Positions 44,745 through 54,536 of a stretch of DNA of 64,000 nt are shown here, in pieces. The notes under the pieces are model-generated. The model searched no databases. It saw nothing but the letters and a program-made list of their open reading frames with translations, and was not told where the DNA came from. Location: the NCBI GenBank assembly GCA_046590575.1, contig JBKJUS010000214.1, positions 1 to 64,000 of the forward strand. Direction: 5' to 3'. The position numbers and the translations under genes were made by a program. Source of the stretch: DATLNF01 sp046590575. GTDB taxonomy: Bacteria; Actinomycetota; Actinomycetes; BP-191. Numbering within the stretch: the stretch's first letter is position 1; every line of letters begins with the position of its first letter.

Positions 44745-46426
44745 AGCCGGATCACCGCCGGATCGCTGCTGACGCTCTCCGGTACATCGATCGGCAGCCG
44801 ACCGGACCGGTCCTCGGCCCAGCCGACCGCAGCCGCCACAAAAGCCACGAAGAGTGGATGAGCACGCGTCGGTCGGGAGCGGAACTCCGGGTGGAACTGC
44901 GCGCCGACGAAGAACCGGTGCACGTCCCGCGGCAGCTCGACGATCTCCACGAGACGTCCATCTGGGGAGGTGCCAGAAAAGACGAGGCCCGCGTCCTCCA
45001 GCTGCCGGCGGTAGACGTTGTTGACCTCGTAGCGGTGCCGATGCCGCTCGTCGACATACGCCTCGCCGTACGCGTGTGCAGCTTGCGTGCCGGAGAGGAG
45101 CTTGCACGGGTAGAGGCCCAAGCGCATGGTGCCACCCATGTCGCGCTCTCCGGCGACCACATCGCGCTGGTCAGCCATCGTCGCGATCACTGGATGCGGC
45201 GTGGCCTCGTCGAATTCCGCGGAGTTCGCCCCCGCGAGACCACCCAGGTGCCGCGCGACTTCAATCGTCATGCACTGCAGGCCGAGGCAGATACCCAGCA
45301 CGGGAACACCGTGCTCACGGGCCCAGCGGACGGCGTCGATCTTGCCCTCAATGCCCCGTACGCCGAAGCCCCCCGGGACGAGAACGCCGTCGACGTCGCC
45401 TAGCACAGCGTTGACGTGTTCGGTGGTGCAGTCGTCGGAGGTGACCCAGACGATCTCGACCTTCGCGTCGTTGGCGAAGCCCCCGGCGCGAAGCGCCTCG
45501 CTGACAGACAGGTAAGCATCCGGCAGGTCGACGTACTTGCCCACGATCGCGATGCGCACTGAGCGCTTCGGGTGATGTACCCGCTGGAGCAGAGCGTCCC
45601 ACTGCGTCCAGTCGCATTCGCGGGCCGGCAGCGCCAACCGGCGTACGACGTAGTCGTCTAGACCTTCCGCCGCGATCACCTTGGGAATGTCGTAGATCGA
45701 CGGCGCATCGACGGCGGAGATGACCGCCTCTACGTCGACGTCGCACATGAGGCTGATCTTGCGCTTGAGGTTGCTGTTGATCGGTCGGTCACTGCGACAC
45801 ACGATCGCATCAGGCTGGATGCCGATAGAGCGCAGTGCGGCAACTGAATGCTGGGTGGGCTTGGTCTTGAGCTCTCCCGACGGGCCGAGGTAGGGAATCA
45901 GGGATACGTGCAGGTAGAAGACGTTGTCGCGACCGACGTCGTGCCGGATCTGGCGGATCGCCTCGAGAAATGGCAGCGACTCAATGTCCCCGACGGTGCC
46001 ACCGACTTCGGTGATGACCAGATCGACGTCGTCGCCGGACAGCCGACGGATGCGCGCCTTGATCTCGTTGGTGATGTGCGGGATCACCTGCACGGTGTCA
46101 CCCAGATACTCGCCGCGGCGCTCCTTGGCGATGACCTGGCTGTACACCTGCCCAGTCGTCACATTCGCGCTGCCGTGCAGCTCGGTGTCTAGGAACCGCT
46201 CGTAGTGCCCGATGTCGAGGTCGCACTCCGCGCCATCGTCGGTGACGAAGACCTCACCGTGCTGGAACGGGTTCATCGTGCCGGGGTCGACATTGAGGTA
46301 GGGGTCGAGCTTCTGCATCGTCACCCGGATGCCTCGCGAGGTGAGGACACGTCCGAGACTCGCGGCGGTGAGACCTTTACCGAGGCTGGAGGCGACGCCT
46401 CCGGTGACGAAGAGGTGCTTGGTCAC
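44741..46426 (-). CDS. pyrG: CTP synthase
   Basis: 561 residues. The N-terminal synthetase domain begins [20 protein letters not shown] and has [15 protein letters not shown] and [17 protein letters not shown]. The C-terminal glutaminase has the nucleophile cysteine in [10 protein letters not shown] and PEFRSRP. It makes CTP from UTP, ATP and glutamine. Same neighbourhood as M. tuberculosis pyrG (Rv1699). Confidence 0.97.
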   Translation of the reverse strand: MTKHLFVTGGVASSLGKGLTAASLGRVLTSRGIRVTMQKLDPYLNVDPGTMNPFQHGEVFVTDDGAECDLDIGHYERFLDTELHGSANVTTGQVYSQVIAKERRGEYLGDTVQVIPHITNEIKARIRRLSGDDVDLVITEVGGTVGDIESLPFLEAIRQIRHDVGRDNVFYLHVSLIPYLGPSGELKTKPTQHSVAALRSIGIQPDAIVCRSDRPINSNLKRKISLMCDVDVEAVISAVDAPSIYDIPKVIAAEGLDDYVVRRLALPARECDWTQWDALLQRVHHPKRSVRIAIVGKYVDLPDAYLSVSEALRAGGFANDAKVEIVWVTSDDCTTEHVNAVLGDVDGVLVPGGFGVRGIEGKIDAVRWAREHGVPVLGICLGLQCMTIEVARHLGGLAGANSAEFDEATPHPVIATMADQRDVVAGERDMGGTMRLGLYPCKLLSGTQAAHAYGEAYVDERHRHRYEVNNVYRRQLEDAGLVFSGTSPDGRLVEIVELPRDVHRFFVGAQFHPEFRSRPTRAHPLFVAFVAAAVGWAEDRSGRLPIDVPESVSSDPAVIRL

Positions 46427-46556
46427 TGCGGCGGCTCCCGTGGTCTGTTGTCACATCGGCGAAGGTCGATGGGTGCGCCTCGGGGAAGGTGCCCGTAGGT
46501 CCACGGGAGTCAAGGATACCGTAGTGAGGGCCGCGGCCCGGACCGCGACGCGCCGG

Positions 46557-46585
46557 AGCCCGCCGCCCCACGGGGTCGACGGGCT
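46557..46585 (-). terminator. hairpin downstream of the GlsB-like gene
   Basis: AGCCCG (46557-46562) pairs with CGGGCT (46580-46585), with an inner CCCC/GGGG stem around a 2-base loop. It lies between the stop of the GlsB-like gene and pyrG, in the reading direction of both. No T-run. Confidence 0.4.
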
Positions 46586-46608
46586 TCGGGGTCGACGGGC
46601 TTCGGGGT
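46571..46608. repeat. 16-bp tandem repeat, 2.4 copies
   Basis: CGGGGTCGACGGGCTT at 46571-46586 and 46587-46602, then a partial third copy. Intergenic, overlapping the possible terminator above; probably slippage of a GC-rich stretch. Confidence 0.75.
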
Positions 46609-46617
46609 GCAGCCAGA

Positions 46618-46893
46618 TCAGATGCGCGAGCGCTTACCCGCAGTCGCGTTGTAGACCAGCAGAGCGATGACGGCACCAATGACTGAGCCGATGAGGCCTG
46701 CCGGCGCCAGGAGGTTCTCGTCGGCGTCCTTGCCGAAAAGGAGAGCGCCGAGGAAGCCGCCGACGAACGAGCCGACGATGCCGAGCAGAATCGTCGCGCC
46801 GATGCTCATCGAGTCATCTCCGGGAACCAGTGCCCGGGCGATGAAGCCGGCAATGAGACCAATGACGATCAAGGCGATGATGAAGCCGAACAC
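46618..46893 (-). CDS. GlsB/YeaQ/YmgE-family small membrane protein
   Basis: 91 residues with three glycine-rich membrane segments (IIALIVIGLIAGFIARAL, ILLGIVGSFVGGFLGALLFG, LIGSVIGAVIALLVYN). The family is linked to stress responses; older annotation calls it transglycosylase-associated, without enzymatic evidence. Excellent ribosome site TAGGAGGA four bases before the GTG. Stands alone between the envelope module and pyrG. Confidence 0.9.
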   Translation of the reverse strand: MFGFIIALIVIGLIAGFIARALVPGDDSMSIGATILLGIVGSFVGGFLGALLFGKDADENLLAPAGLIGSVIGAVIALLVYNATAGKRSRI

Positions 46894-47003
46894 GGTGTCC
46901 TCCTACGGACTCGCACGGGAGCTTGCTTTGCGAGGGATACCCAGGCAACTGGCGGCTGAACACGGAAAGCCGCGGTGTCCTGGATCTTCACCCTCGAGCG
47001 TCA

Positions 47004-47831
47004 CTACTCACGCCGGGAGCGGTCGCCCAGCTCCCAGACGGCCTGCTCCGCCGTCGCCGCCATCAACTCGGCCCTCGCTGCGACCCGGCACGCCTCCTTC
47101 AGAGCCTGTCGAGCTGCTCTGGCAGCCCGGTCCGCGCTCGCCGAGATCTCCCGAACGCGCTCGACCTCCGCGTGCGCCGCAGCGACCGCGGTACGCGCGC
47201 TCATCAGCTCCTGCTGCCGGGCCTCCAGGAGTACGGCGGAACGGCCATCGGGAAGGCTGATCGAGGTACGGGCAGCGGGGCGGGAGGGGTCGACGACTGA
47301 ACGACCTGACCTGGCCGGGGCCTTCGTGACCACGACGGCCGCGTCGACGTCAGCGAAGGCGAACCCAGCAGCCTGCGCGGCAGCCGCCAGCTGGCCAGCG
47401 CTCCATCGGCCGGCGAGCTCTTCGTCAGCGAGCGCTGCCTCGACGGTACGGGTCATCTCGTCGATGTGCGACGTCGAGACGGTGCGACCGCGGTTCTGCC
47501 CGATTTCCGTGGCCACCTGCACGGTCCGGCGCACAACGTCACGGCGCTCCACCGTGAGCGCACGAAGGCCACCGCCGCCCCGGCCGGCGACCGCGTCCGA
47601 CTGAGTGCTGCGCAGCCGCGCCGCCAGGTCGACGACCTCGCTGACGAGGGCGGGACGTTGAAGCGCGGTCAGGTTGAGCAGCCAGGCGGCCACCGTAGGT
47701 CGGCGCAACCTCGTGACCGCAGCGGCACCGACCAGGTCGCCGTCAGCCTTCCTCTGACGCGCTAACGCGTCTCGCGCGTTCGTAAAGGTATCCGGGTCCA
47801 AGACGTAGAGGCCCGCCTCGGCGTCGTTCAT
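47004..47831 (-). CDS. conserved hypothetical coiled-coil protein
   Basis: 275 residues from an ATG overlapping the stop of the membrane protein gene (ATGA). The N-terminal 100 residues are helical (LDPDTFTNARDALARQRK, VAAWLLNLTALQRPALV); the middle has SAGQLAAAAQAAGFAFADVD; the last 100 (LLEARQQELMSARTAVAAAH onward) are a long Ala/Arg/Glu coiled coil. No signal peptide or membrane segment. I do not recognise the family. It ends the steA-to-here run and could be a cytoplasmic scaffold of the envelope module. Confidence 0.7.
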   Translation of the reverse strand: MNDAEAGLYVLDPDTFTNARDALARQRKADGDLVGAAAVTRLRRPTVAAWLLNLTALQRPALVSEVVDLAARLRSTQSDAVAGRGGGGLRALTVERRDVVRRTVQVATEIGQNRGRTVSTSHIDEMTRTVEAALADEELAGRWSAGQLAAAAQAAGFAFADVDAAVVVTKAPARSGRSVVDPSRPAARTSISLPDGRSAVLLEARQQELMSARTAVAAAHAEVERVREISASADRAARAARQALKEACRVAARAELMAATAEQAVWELGDRSRRE

Positions 47832-49876
47832 GGAACCAGCCGCTCGGCTGCTTCGATCTCCGCGGTGCGGACCGACACCGTGAGCGCGATGGGGACCGCC
47901 AGGGTCAGCGCCAGAGCGGGAACAGCGACTCCGGAGTCGTTGGCCGCGAACCCGACGCCGGCCATGACGAGGACGGAGACCAGCCCGGCGCGAAGTGCTG
48001 GGGTCCGGACGAGAGCCCGACGCAGTCCCCCCCAAGGCTTCAGCAGCACGAACGCAAGAAACGCGGTGGCGATCGGCACGACCAGGGTCAGCACGCTGTG
48101 GGTGAGAAGCCGCACGTTGGCCTGTGCTTTGCGGCGAACGATCGTGGTCGCGCCGCCGTCCCGGATCTGCGCCACGAAGCGCCCAAGGTGAGAACGCGCG
48201 TCGGGTGGCCGGCTGTAGTCGAACAGTGCGAAGGCCGCGACGAGTGCGACGGCGCCGGCTCCGATGACGATCGCCGTTCGCCACGACACCCGCCGCCCGG
48301 TCAGCTGCAGGCCGAGCACCGCGAAACCAGGTACCAGTGCGATGACACCACCAAAGTCGCTTCCCCAGGACGGGTTTCCATCAACCATCACGGCGCCGAG
48401 CCCGATCGCCGCCACGACGAGCAGCGTCGTGCGGCGGCTGCGCCCGTCGCACAGCGCCGCAGTCGCCAGGAGGGCACTCGTGGCGAAGACGGCGAAGGCG
48501 ACATTGCCGACTCCAGCGAATCGGCCGGCGACTATGGGCGAGTACCCCGCGAGACTCGACAGCTGTAGGCGTGCACCAGTGATGAGGTCGGCGGCAATGA
48601 CCAGCGCGGTGATCCCGGCGACGGCTCCGGGGGGCCCGAGGATCCGACCCCGCCACGGTCCCCAGGACGCGACAAGGGTGATCGCGGCGACAACGACCCC
48701 GACGACCCCGAGCAGATAGCCCAGGCCATGACGCCACCACGGCACCAGATTCGCGAGGTAGGTCGCCGCCGGTACGGCGGCAAACGCCAGCGAGGCTTGC
48801 CGGGTTACTGAGCGGATGGCGTAGCGAGCCTCAGCGGCACGACGGCGAAGTGCCCACCAGGCATAGCCGTACAACAGCACTTGAGCGAGCACTAGCAAGA
48901 AGAAGAAGGGTGGAACGTAACGCCGCTGGGCTGAGGCAGCGCGGTCGTCGTCGACGAGACGACCGAGGTCGGCCGAAGCACGGCCGCCGACGCGCTGGAA
49001 ACGCTGTCCCACCATCGCGGACGGAACGCCGACCGCGAGATGGTCGAGCACCGTCGGTGCTGCGTCGATGAGCTGCACGAAACCGGAGCGCCGGGTCGAT
49101 GCTGACCTCAGGCGGCCTCCGCCGAAGTCGCCCCCTACGGCGATGGCCACCTGCAGTCTCGGGTCCTCCAACCGGCCGTGGCTCACGCCGAGGACGAGAA
49201 GCAGGTCCCCTGGCCGCTGGGAAGTGACGGCCGAAGCCACAAGACCATCTACGGACTCGAGATGGACCAGGGACTCGTAGACGTCCAGGGACTCGACGAG
49301 CACGACGTCTGCGCTGCTCCTGAGAGCGTCGACGGCTGTTGACGCGACCACGTCGACCAGACCGCCGTAGTCGGCAGCGCCGAGCAGGGCGCCTCGCCCA
49401 AAAGCCGCCGTTCGTAGACCAGCATCGTGGAGCGCAGCGCCGAGCGCGCCGAGCTCCGTGTCGAAGGAAAGTCGGTCGTTGTTGGTTTGGATGAGGCCGA
49501 CCGCCGGGTCCCGGCTCGACCCGTCGGGAAGCAGCAGCGGCTCGGGGAAGGTCTCTTGGCCCTCTGGCGGTAGGTCGACCTTTTCGCCTTTAGCGCTGGT
49601 CCGGGCCCGTGCGCGGTTTCCCGCAGACAGCGTGACCCAGCCGTCGTACCGTCGAGTGACCGCCGACGCAGCCCGCACGGACAGCGAAGCGACGGACCCG
49701 CGCGAGGCCAGGTCGGCAAGCGTAGGCATGCGCCCAGTCGTGACGTGTTCCCACGCTAGCCCTGGCACGCCGACGACGATGACGCGGGGCCGGGAAGTCT
49801 GGGCGTTCGCCACGACAGGAGAGCAGCCGATGACGAACGCCATCAGCGCCACTGCCGTCGCTGTCAGCCGTCGCAC
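47828..49876 (-). CDS. polytopic membrane protein with alkaline-phosphatase-like N-terminal domain
   Basis: 682 residues. The N terminus is a signal sequence with a possible lipobox (VIGC at about 16-19) or a type I site after VANA. A 300-residue extracytoplasmic domain starts RVIVVGVPGLAWEHV and has MPTLADLASRGSVASLSVR and YDGWVTLSAGN, the layout of alkaline-phosphatase-superfamily domains. About nine membrane segments follow from residue 330. Conserved in actinobacteria without known function. By analogy with lipid-linked transferases it may act on a flipped polyprenyl-linked substrate; this is inference. GTG start ten bases after the GT4 stop. Confidence 0.75.
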   Translation of the reverse strand: MRRLTATAVALMAFVIGCSPVVANAQTSRPRVIVVGVPGLAWEHVTTGRMPTLADLASRGSVASLSVRAASAVTRRYDGWVTLSAGNRARARTSAKGEKVDLPPEGQETFPEPLLLPDGSSRDPAVGLIQTNNDRLSFDTELGALGAALHDAGLRTAAFGRGALLGAADYGGLVDVVASTAVDALRSSADVVLVESLDVYESLVHLESVDGLVASAVTSQRPGDLLLVLGVSHGRLEDPRLQVAIAVGGDFGGGRLRSASTRRSGFVQLIDAAPTVLDHLAVGVPSAMVGQRFQRVGGRASADLGRLVDDDRAASAQRRYVPPFFFLLVLAQVLLYGYAWWALRRRAAEARYAIRSVTRQASLAFAAVPAATYLANLVPWWRHGLGYLLGVVGVVVAAITLVASWGPWRGRILGPPGAVAGITALVIAADLITGARLQLSSLAGYSPIVAGRFAGVGNVAFAVFATSALLATAALCDGRSRRTTLLVVAAIGLGAVMVDGNPSWGSDFGGVIALVPGFAVLGLQLTGRRVSWRTAIVIGAGAVALVAAFALFDYSRPPDARSHLGRFVAQIRDGGATTIVRRKAQANVRLLTHSVLTLVVPIATAFLAFVLLKPWGGLRRALVRTPALRAGLVSVLVMAGVGFAANDSGVAVPALALTLAVPIALTVSVRTAEIEAAERLVP

Positions 49877-49886
49877 TGTCGATGCC

Positions 49887-51002
49887 TCACTGTCGAGAGC
49901 CGAGCATCGACGCGACAACTGCCGTTGCTGCGTGAGCGGCGGCCGCACTGTCGGGCCAGTTGGCCCCACGTCGCTGGCCCGCGAGAGCAAGCGACATGCG
50001 TCGGTCCGGATGGTCAAGCAGGTCGTCGATGGCGCCCGCGAGGGAACCAGGATCGTCACTCGCTACGAGAAGGGCGGCGCCGTCACCGAGGAGCTCCGGT
50101 AGCCCGCCAACGGATGTCGCGACAAGTGGCCGACCGGCTAGCAACGTCTCGTGTGCAGCCAACGGACTGCCCTCCCATCGGCTGGGCATGACGACGAGGT
50201 CAGCAGCGGCGAGCAAGTCACCGGTGTCATCCCGCCAGCCCAGCAGGCGGACCGGCGCATCCAGCTCGTCGATGAGCACCGTCAGCGGGACACGGGACGG
50301 TCCGTCTCCAGCGACAACCAGCACTGGCGGCGGGGTGCGCGCACGGAGCAGCGATGCCGCGCGGACGAGTACGTCGAAGCCCTTCTGGGGGTCGAGCCGC
50401 CCAATGGCGAGCACCAGCGCGGTGCCTTCCGGCGCCTGGAGCTCCCGACGAATGTCGACGACCGATCGGGATGTCCTAGTTGGCTGGCTGGAGCCGACTG
50501 GGGACAGCCGGACGTCGCGGCCGCCCAACGCTTGAGCTCGAGCCACCAGATCGCCGCTCACGCACAACGTGACGTCTGCGCGTCGGGCTGTTCGCCGCTC
50601 GAGGACCGCATAAAGACGGCGCAGCGCTCCCTTCGCGAGTACCGCGTTATGCCACGTGACGACGAGAGGTACACCTCGCCGGGTGGCGAATCCGGCCAAT
50701 AGACCGGCCCGCAGCCCATGCGCGTGCACCACCTCACGGTCCTGCATCGCATGCCGCAACGACCAGCCAGCCCGCAGGTCCGCGAGCGGCCGGGGACCCG
50801 CAGCGATCTCCACTGACCTGAAGTCGCAGCCGACTGCGCTGAAGTCGAATGCTCGCTCAGTGGCATCCGGACCGGCGACGACGACCGCTGCGCCCTGGGC
50901 GATCGCCGAAGCTGCCTCCGCGCGAAGGTGACGGCCTACGCCACCAGCACTCGTGCCGAGGACCAGTCCGAGTCGGCGTCCCTCCAGCGGGACCTCAGCC
51001 AT
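49887..51002 (-). CDS. family 4 glycosyltransferase in the envelope module
   Basis: 371-residue GT-B enzyme. N-terminal half: LGLVLGTSAGGVGRHLRAEA and EVVHAHGLRAGLLAG; C-terminal half: LVLAIGRLDPQKGFDVLVRA, VVAGDGPSR and the donor-site PSRWEGSPLAAHETLLAGRP (E...E pattern). It overlaps murJ by eight bases, with its ATG inside the murJ end. Beside a MraY-like transferase and a flippase it probably adds a sugar to a polyprenyl-linked precursor; the sugar is not known. Confidence 0.85.
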   Translation of the reverse strand: MAEVPLEGRRLGLVLGTSAGGVGRHLRAEAASAIAQGAAVVVAGPDATERAFDFSAVGCDFRSVEIAAGPRPLADLRAGWSLRHAMQDREVVHAHGLRAGLLAGFATRRGVPLVVTWHNAVLAKGALRRLYAVLERRTARRADVTLCVSGDLVARAQALGGRDVRLSPVGSSQPTRTSRSVVDIRRELQAPEGTALVLAIGRLDPQKGFDVLVRAASLLRARTPPPVLVVAGDGPSRVPLTVLIDELDAPVRLLGWRDDTGDLLAAADLVVMPSRWEGSPLAAHETLLAGRPLVATSVGGLPELLGDGAALLVASDDPGSLAGAIDDLLDHPDRRMSLALAGQRRGANWPDSAAAAHAATAVVASMLGSRQ

Positions 51003-52608
51003 GACTCACCCGCCTTGAAAGTGCAGTTCTGAAACTCTTAAGCTCCGGTGACCGCGCGGCTGTGAGGACGCCGACGTAGACGAGCGACGCCGCGACTGAC
51101 GACAGGGCGCACACGGTCAACAGCGCGGGGCGGGACGCGTGGGATCCGAACTGATCGGCGACGACTTCGCCGACGACAGCGGCAACTGCGGCCGCTGGCA
51201 TCGCCACCGCAGCCGCGCGAGCCGCGCCGGCTAGTGAAGCGACGCCTGTGTCGCGCCACACGGCAGCGACGAGCAGCAGGGCGGCAACCGCCATGCCGAG
51301 TGAGTGGGCGAAGCCGATGACCGCGACCGGGTCAGCCGGCAACACGGCTGCGCCGAGGACGCACGCAGCGCCGGTCACCACAAAACCCGTCACGGTAGCC
51401 ATGCCAGCGGCCGCGGCGCGCCCACGCGCGAAGAGGGCGCGGGTCAGCAGCGCCAGCAGCCCGTAGGGAAGGAGCCCGATGACAAAGAGCTTGATGCCAT
51501 CCCCCACGGACTCGCGTCCGACGACTCCGCCCACGCCTTCCGGCATGAATGGGAGTAGCCGCGCCAGCGGGCGGTGGACGGCCCAGAGGACCGCACTGGC
51601 CCCGGCGCAGACCACCACCATGGCCCGAACCGCAGCCGCCAGCGTCGACGAGTAGACGGGGACCCGCTCCTCCTCGGCGTTGGACGCCAACGTCGGAAAG
51701 GCACTCGTGGCGAGGGGGACGGCAAGCACTCCCCAGGGTAGAAGGAAGACGGCGTACGAGAGCTGGTAGGCGATCACTGCGCCGGGCTGTGCGTTGGCGA
51801 CGACGGTTGCGATGAGAAGTGCGCCCTGTTGGGCGACTACACCTGCCGCGCCAGCCACAGCCAGCCGCCGGACGCGGGTGCCGACGCCGTCCGGCAGTCG
51901 CCAGGTCGGCCGAAGACGTAGACGAAGTCGCGACGTCGGCACCAACAACGACAGGGAGAGCACGACGACACCGAGCGTCGTGCCGATGGAGAGCACCAGC
52001 TCATCCCGATGGCTGACCTCGCCGGGCAGATCTGAGCCGGACCCTTGCGCGTAGAGGACGTAGGCGCCAATGACGACAAGGCTCGACAGCAGCGGCGCCA
52101 CGGCGGGACCGAGGAACTTGCGGTGAGACTGCAGCAGTCCAACGAGGACGATGCCGACGCCGTAGAGGACAACTTGCGGCATGAAGACGACCAGCATCCG
52201 AGCGCCGAGGTCGACCTGAGCCTCCCGTAGCGCCGGGTCGTCGACACCGGAGGAGAGCACGCTCATCAGTGGTCGCGCCAACACCACGCCGGCGATACTT
52301 GCCGGCACCAAGATCACGACGACCCGGGTGAGCAGACTCGAGGCCGTGCGCTCGGCCATCACTGAGTCGCCCCGCTCAAGCGGACCGGCCAGCACGGGGA
52401 TGACGAGGCTGGCCAGCGCGCCGCCCGCAACGACTTCGAAAATCACGTTAGGCAGCAGGTTGGCCGAAGCATAGGTATTGCCGAGAAACCCACTGTCTCC
52501 CACCGTGGCCGCCAGCACCACCATCCGCACTAGACCGACGACGCGAGCCGCCACGGTGACCAGAGCGACGGACACGGCGACCCTCGCGATCGACGTGCTG
52601 TGTGTCAC
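50995..52608 (-). CDS. murJ: MurJ/MviN-family lipid II flippase-like protein
   Basis: 537 residues from a GTG overlapping the MraY-like stop (GTGA). About 14 hydrophobic segments of the MOP fold. MurJ hallmarks: VTVAARVVGLVRMVVLAATVG at the start (in two parts), NLLPNVIFEVVAGGALASLVI, FMPQVVLYGVGIVLVGLLQSH in two parts, and FLLPWGVLAVPLATSAFPTLA. It may flip lipid II or a different polyprenyl-linked sugar. Other actinobacteria have a larger MurJ near the origin, so this copy could be a specialised paralogue; that cannot be decided from the window. Confidence 0.85.
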   Translation of the reverse strand: MTHSTSIARVAVSVALVTVAARVVGLVRMVVLAATVGDSGFLGNTYASANLLPNVIFEVVAGGALASLVIPVLAGPLERGDSVMAERTASSLLTRVVVILVPASIAGVVLARPLMSVLSSGVDDPALREAQVDLGARMLVVFMPQVVLYGVGIVLVGLLQSHRKFLGPAVAPLLSSLVVIGAYVLYAQGSGSDLPGEVSHRDELVLSIGTTLGVVVLSLSLLVPTSRLRLRLRPTWRLPDGVGTRVRRLAVAGAAGVVAQQGALLIATVVANAQPGAVIAYQLSYAVFLLPWGVLAVPLATSAFPTLASNAEEERVPVYSSTLAAAVRAMVVVCAGASAVLWAVHRPLARLLPFMPEGVGGVVGRESVGDGIKLFVIGLLPYGLLALLTRALFARGRAAAAGMATVTGFVVTGAACVLGAAVLPADPVAVIGFAHSLGMAVAALLLVAAVWRDTGVASLAGAARAAAVAMPAAAVAAVVGEVVADQFGSHASRPALLTVCALSSVAASLVYVGVLTAARSPELKSFRTALSRRVSHG

Positions 52609-53468
52609 GGCCGCCGCCCGAGGTGGTCCACCCAACGCAACGGTGGGCTGCGCTCGATCAACGCCGAAAAGCTCAGCACCTCGCTGAGCGCAGTGATGCC
52701 CACCAGAGCAGTGAGCGCGACCGCCGAGGTCGCGAGTCCACCCGCTGCCGCAACCCCGACACCGACGGCCGCGCCCAACGCGTTAGCGCCGCCATCCCCA
52801 AGCATCGACACCTCCCGGAGGTCAGGGACCAGAAGAGCCAAAGCTGCCCCGGCCGGCCAGGCTACAACGAGCCCCACAGCCGGCCCGACAGTGAAGGTCA
52901 GTGGCACTGCGACAAGGAGCAGCACCTTGAGCGCTCGGCCGGGCCGGAGGTCGAGCAGGTTCGCGAGGTTCGCGCCGCCAGCGATGACTCCAGCATCAAC
53001 AAGCTGCTGGGGACCCGCTTCCCCGCCGCTCAGGGCCACGGCCGCGACTACCGCCGCTGCACAGATCACGGCGACCTTCACGATCCCGGACGTCACCTGG
53101 CCCCGGGTCAGTGCCACGAGGTGGCCACGAAAACCCTTGGCGCCCGGATCGCCGTAGAGGTCGTCATAGAGACCCACCGCACCTGCCGCGGACGTGGCGA
53201 TCAACATCGCGAGAGCGCTGCGGCGTATTCCGACCGTCAACGAGTCGTCGATCCATCGGCTTGCCGCACCGAGCTTCTCCAACGACCCGACGACGAGGAC
53301 GAGGACAGCCGTGAGGCCGCCAGCCAGCCCGACCGCCGAGCCGCGGAAGTTCATCCGGGTCCACCTCGCCCGCCCGCGAGTAGCACGCCGGCAGGCCAGC
53401 CAGCCGCCAGCCGTCACGAGAGTCCCGGCCACGAGCACCAGCAGCCGCCAGCCGGGCGCACCCGTCAC
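52605..53468 (-). CDS. MraY/WecA-like polyprenyl-phosphate sugar-phosphate transferase family protein
   Basis: 287-residue membrane protein with about eight hydrophobic segments. The DDxxD-type motif is in VGLYDDLYGD, followed by GFRGHL. The NxxD motif is altered: GGANLANLLDLRPGRALK, in the position of MraY's NLTDGLDG-like loop. SMLGDGGANALGA carries the third conserved Asp. It would attach a sugar-1-phosphate to polyprenyl phosphate. Shorter than MraY (about 350). GTGA overlaps on both sides, with mctB/steB and murJ. Confidence 0.8.
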   Translation of the reverse strand: MTGAPGWRLLVLVAGTLVTAGGWLACRRATRGRARWTRMNFRGSAVGLAGGLTAVLVLVVGSLEKLGAASRWIDDSLTVGIRRSALAMLIATSAAGAVGLYDDLYGDPGAKGFRGHLVALTRGQVTSGIVKVAVICAAAVVAAVALSGGEAGPQQLVDAGVIAGGANLANLLDLRPGRALKVLLLVAVPLTFTVGPAVGLVVAWPAGAALALLVPDLREVSMLGDGGANALGAAVGVGVAAAGGLATSAVALTALVGITALSEVLSFSALIERSPPLRWVDHLGRRP

Positions 53469-54415
53469 GCGGCAGCCGGCTCCAGAACGGGCAGAGGCGC
53501 CTCTGCTCCGGGCCCACTGCCGTATTGACCAAAGACCCGGCCGACAGCGTCGGCCAGTGCCAGCACGGTGGCGATGGTTCCGTTCGGCGTGCCAGCAGTG
53601 TCCACAGAGGAGAGCTTGGCCGCGAGTCCACCATCGTCGCGGACCGCCTTGAGCAGACTGCCATCTCCGGACGCGGTCGGTGGCGCAGCCAGCACCACCG
53701 CCCCCCGTCCGGCAAAGGCTGTGATGACCTCGATCATGGAACGCATGGCCTGGTCCGCAGCGGCCTTGTCCGGTCCGTCGACGTCCGGCGGACCCAGCAC
53801 CATCACGACCAGGTCACCAGGGCGCACTGCGGCCTTGCCGTCGACGTCCAGTAGTCCGGCTTCTCGATATCCGCTGATCAGACGCGTGGTCTTGGCGGGC
53901 ACCGCCTCGCCATCGGGCTTGTCCTCGGCGTCCAGCGCGGCGGCCAGCTCCGCAGCAGCACGCGGCACAGTGCCGCTCGGAGGGGCGATGCCAGTGGCCA
54001 AGACCGTGACGAGGTCGTCGATCTCCTCCGCGGCTTCGGGATCAATGAGTCGAGGAAGGAGCCTCAGCTGACCGGTTACCCGACCACCAGCTCTACGAAT
54101 GGCATCGACCACGGAATCCCGAACGTCACCGGAGGCTGCCGGGGTGCTGATCACCGTGATCCGTTGTCCGGTAAGGCGGCCGGGCAGCACCAGCCCTCCC
54201 AGTGCAGTCGCAAAGGCATCGTCGTCGTCCACCGTCTCTTCAAGGTTCTCGATGCGCTCCTGAAGACGCGCCTTGTCCTCCGCAAGACCAGATGTGCGTC
54301 GCTTGAGGTCATCGATGATCGGTCGATCCAGCGCAGTGCTCCCGAGCACGATGCCGGTGCCGAGGGCCAAGAAGACGGCGATGATCGATACGACGTGGTA
54401 TCGAAAGTCGATCAT
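53465..54415 (-). CDS. copper transporter MctB / SteB family protein
   Basis: 316 residues. A single N-terminal membrane helix (MIDFRYHVVSIIAVFLALG) leads into a coiled coil (about 35-65) and an extracytoplasmic domain with RLTGQRITVISTPAASGD and DLVVMVLGPPD. M. tuberculosis Rv1698 (MctB) is tied to copper resistance; the Corynebacterium homologue SteB works with SteA to control the division hydrolase RipA. Immediate linkage to steA favours the division role. No obvious copper-binding Cys/Met cluster is visible. Confidence 0.9.
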   Translation of the reverse strand: MIDFRYHVVSIIAVFLALGTGIVLGSTALDRPIIDDLKRRTSGLAEDKARLQERIENLEETVDDDDAFATALGGLVLPGRLTGQRITVISTPAASGDVRDSVVDAIRRAGGRVTGQLRLLPRLIDPEAAEEIDDLVTVLATGIAPPSGTVPRAAAELAAALDAEDKPDGEAVPAKTTRLISGYREAGLLDVDGKAAVRPGDLVVMVLGPPDVDGPDKAAADQAMRSMIEVITAFAGRGAVVLAAPPTASGDGSLLKAVRDDGGLAAKLSSVDTAGTPNGTIATVLALADAVGRVFGQYGSGPGAEAPLPVLEPAAA

Positions 54416-54536
54416 CGCGGGGCTGCCAGACCGGTCGTCGAACGGGACGCCTGAACTTCGAGATCAATGCACATAGCCACCCGCTAAGACTACCGACCGA
54501 CGCTCGGCCTATCCGTCGCGACACGGGAGGTCCGGC

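Noticed and set aside
48098..48568. Plus-strand frames opposite the large membrane protein
   Set aside because: They are Arg/Glu-rich shadows with no ribosome site and no family match.
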